The notes under the pieces are model-generated. The model was not told where the DNA came from. It saw only the letters and a program-made list of their open reading frames with translations, and ran no database searches. Shown one piece after another: positions 49,801-52,800 of a DNA stretch of 64,000 nucleotides. Origin of the DNA: Adiantum capillus-veneris (lineage: Eukaryota > Streptophyta > Polypodiopsida > Polypodiales > Pteridaceae); NCBI GenBank assembly GCA_014529385.2, contig CM043967.1, positions 86,289,278-86,353,277 on the forward strand. The letters are read 5' to 3'. Each line of letters opens with the position of its first letter. Positions within the stretch are counted from its first letter, which is position 1. A program made the position numbers and the translations under genes.

Positions 49801-52800
49801 TTGGAGAGTTCTTTTCTGAGAGACTATTGGTTAGAAGAGTTACCGTTCTTACCATTCTTACCGTTCTTACCGTTCTGAGGGTTCTGCGAAGTTTGAGAGG
49901 TATTTGTTGAAGTCTTGTTTTCCTTAGGCTTTCCCTTGTTATGCTTCATCTCCTCTACGAGAGCAATTGCTACCGCCTTGTTGAGATCAATTGGATCGAG
50001 CACCTCGACATCATACTTGATATACTCGTCCAATCCATAAAGGAATGCCTCTTTGCGCTCCGCATCCGATTTGCGTAATTGAGTGCCGAGCTGCAAAACA
50101 CGATTAGAGAAAGACATAACTGGCATAGCATTTTGCTTGAGACTGCACCAATCGTCCTTCAATCGTACAAGGTACTAGGGTGGCATAAACCGCGCCTTGA
50201 GCTTGTCTTGAAAGTCGGCCCAATTGAGAGAAAGGGGCGTGTCTTCGTTGGCTTCCTCTAGGTGCGCTGCCAACTGTGCCTCTTGCCAGGCGTGGTACCA
50301 ATTGATGGAATCACCGCCACGGTACATAGCTGCCATCAAAACCTTGCTATTCCTTGTCTTCTTAGTTGTCGCAAAATAAGCATTACATTGATGCAACCAA
50401 GAATGAATAACCGTAGCATCCATCTTACCATTATACTTACTGAACATCATCTTCTCTATGACTGGGTTGTTGAAGTCCGAATCTCGGCTTGCGCCACTTG
50501 ATGAACTACCAACATCTTTGGCTGGCTCGGACTACGAGGCGAGAACCTGTCAAACCAATTCTTGGATGCGTAATTCTCTCTGTGCCTCACGATCGGCCTC
50601 CAAGGCCGCTTGTCTTTCTTCGGCCGCCAAGCGCGCATCATCGTGCTCACACTCCAAAGCTGCCTTTCTTTCTGCTTTTCTTTCTTTTCGTTCCTTGTCC
50701 GCCAAGCGCGCTTGTTCACGCTCGCGAATCATCCGTTCGTCGTAGGCTGCCTGTTATTCTTGGCGCTCACGCTCCAAGGTAACGCGTTGCGCTTCTTGTT
50801 GAGCAATCGCAATGCGATTCGCTTCTTGTTGTGCCATTGCAACGGGATTAGCTTCTTGTTGTTGTGCCATCACAACGCGATTCGCTTCTTGTTGTGCCAT
50901 CATGTCCATCATCAACTTGATCAAAGCCTCCATAGGATTTGGTACAATCCGTGGCGTAGATGGGGAAGGGGGAGGATCCGAAAAACCTCCTTGGTGGCGA
51001 GATTCTTCTTCGCTACTGTCATGCCCATCACCTCCATGCGAATTATCCATTCCGCTTCAGGTGATGACCATACACTGTGATCTTTGGTTCTTAAGTTCAC
51101 GAGGAACTTGGATTCTTGTGGGTCTTGGGTTCTTGAGGTTCTTGGGGGTCTTGAGGTTCTTGGGTTCTTGACGTTCTTGAGTTCTTGAGGTTCTTCTTTC
51201 GCTTGCAACTTGTGTTAGAGAAGTATCTTTTCTTCACCCGAGTTCTGCTCTTTCCACGGGTGCACCCCTTGGCGGCCTTGTGCTTACACCAAGGTTGCTT
51301 TTTTCCACCTCACGTAGATTGGCCGGCCGCTAAGTACATGGTCCGCTCTCAATGAGTGAAAAGAGGCACAAAGGGAGGCTGGACAAACCCTTCTTTCTTG
51401 GGTTTCCTGTCACTCTTCAAAAACACGATTAGGAAACGACACGCCCAAGAGAACTTGGGTTATACGCAACCGCAACAAGCAAAAAAAAAATTATGTGGTT
51501 CTTTCCTTGAGTGATACAGAACACTGTCAAAGCTTTGATATCAATGTAAGGTGCACCGGAAGTGAATGTTTAACTTTGCTCAAGATGAGTGCTCCAAACT
51601 GTGCTCAAGGTTCCTTTTACTTAGGGAAGGGAGAGCCTTCCGTTCTTTATGAGAGAGTGCAAGTGATCACAAACAAAGTAAATGAACACTGTGAAAGAAG
51701 GTGCTGAGACTAAGAGATAGAGAGAGAAGAGATTACGACACCAGGAAGTTGTCAAACCCTCCTCCAAGGGCCCCACTCTCAATGGCGTGAGCGGTCTATG
51801 CTATTGATTGCACAATTTGGTACAAGATGCTAATGCAAGTCGTGAGACTATCAGCAAGGTGGATCTAGACTTGGGGATGACGGCGACGACGAGGATGGCA
51901 ACGACGATGGCTGTAAATGCTATATTCTGGGTTGTTCCTTATCTACTGAATTCTGCTGTTGCAAAAGTTGCCCTTGCTGGTGCAAGACGCTGCTTTTGCT
52001 ACTCAAAAACGCTAGATGCTGCACGTGCAAAAATGCTGATTTGATGTCTTCAAAACGCTGAACTGCTAGGCTGAAATCGCTGATCTGCTGCCTGTGAAGA
52101 CGCTAGTCTGTTGCATCTGAAAACGCTACTATGCAGGCTGGAAAATGTTGTAGTACAATGCTGAAAAACACTGGATCAATGCTGAAAATCGCCGATGAAT
52201 CCAAGCTGAAAACGCTGGCTTTCTTGCTGAAAAACGCTGGCCTTTACTGTTGGAAAACGCCAGGCCTTCAAGGTTCTTGCTTGAGAGAGAGAGAGAGAGA
52301 GATGCCTGTTGCAAGTCTTTTGCCTGTGCACTTCTTCCTCTTCTGGCAGAAAGTGCTAGTGCTAGGTTTGCTTATATATTCACTCAGTCAAATTGCCCTA
52401 CCCAGTTCCCAACAAAAGTCACTTAATAGATAAGTGAAAATGTCAACAATAGGAAAAATAGGTTTTCTGCCTTGTAAAATAATCCTGATGGAATCTGATG
52501 GGAATACTGATGATGATGCTGTGTGCAACCAGAGGATATGCATCTACTCTAAGTGTCTGGACATGCACGGTCTGCGAACAGACTCACAAAAGTGCCAGAT
52601 CACTTCCTATACTAGACTGGCTTGACTGAACTAAACCCTGGTCATGTTGTAGCTTGTCCACGGACACATAGGGTTGGATGTGTCACGTGACAACAGAATC
52701 CCGGATTTCGCATGTACAAGCTGATGTGGCAGTTGTACAGACTTTCGCAAAACACGCTGACAGCTTTTGGCGCTACTGCTTTTGGGACCTGTTGTTTTTT

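Larger units (their letters stand above)
46881..52692 (-). mobile_element. E5: gag/protease-only gypsy-like element (minus)
   Basis: LTRs 46881-48045 and 51545-52692 (plus-strand ends TGTAAGGTGCA / GTGACA). Flanks ACGGA and ACAGA match at 4 of 5. Primer-like gctttgatatcaa lies at the inner edge of the right LTR (a diverged tRNA-iMet site), and a purine-tract complement (tcccctccttttcaaag) follows the left LTR. The 3.5-kb interior encodes Gag, zinc knuckle and protease, then a diverged tail; RT, RNase H and integrase are absent. Gag has several stops in one unbroken frame. Confidence 0.88.

Noticed and set aside
50458-51171. Plus-strand open frames over 49.3-51.2 kb
   Set aside because: They are antisense to the E5 Gag, whose zinc knuckle and capsid motifs lie on minus.
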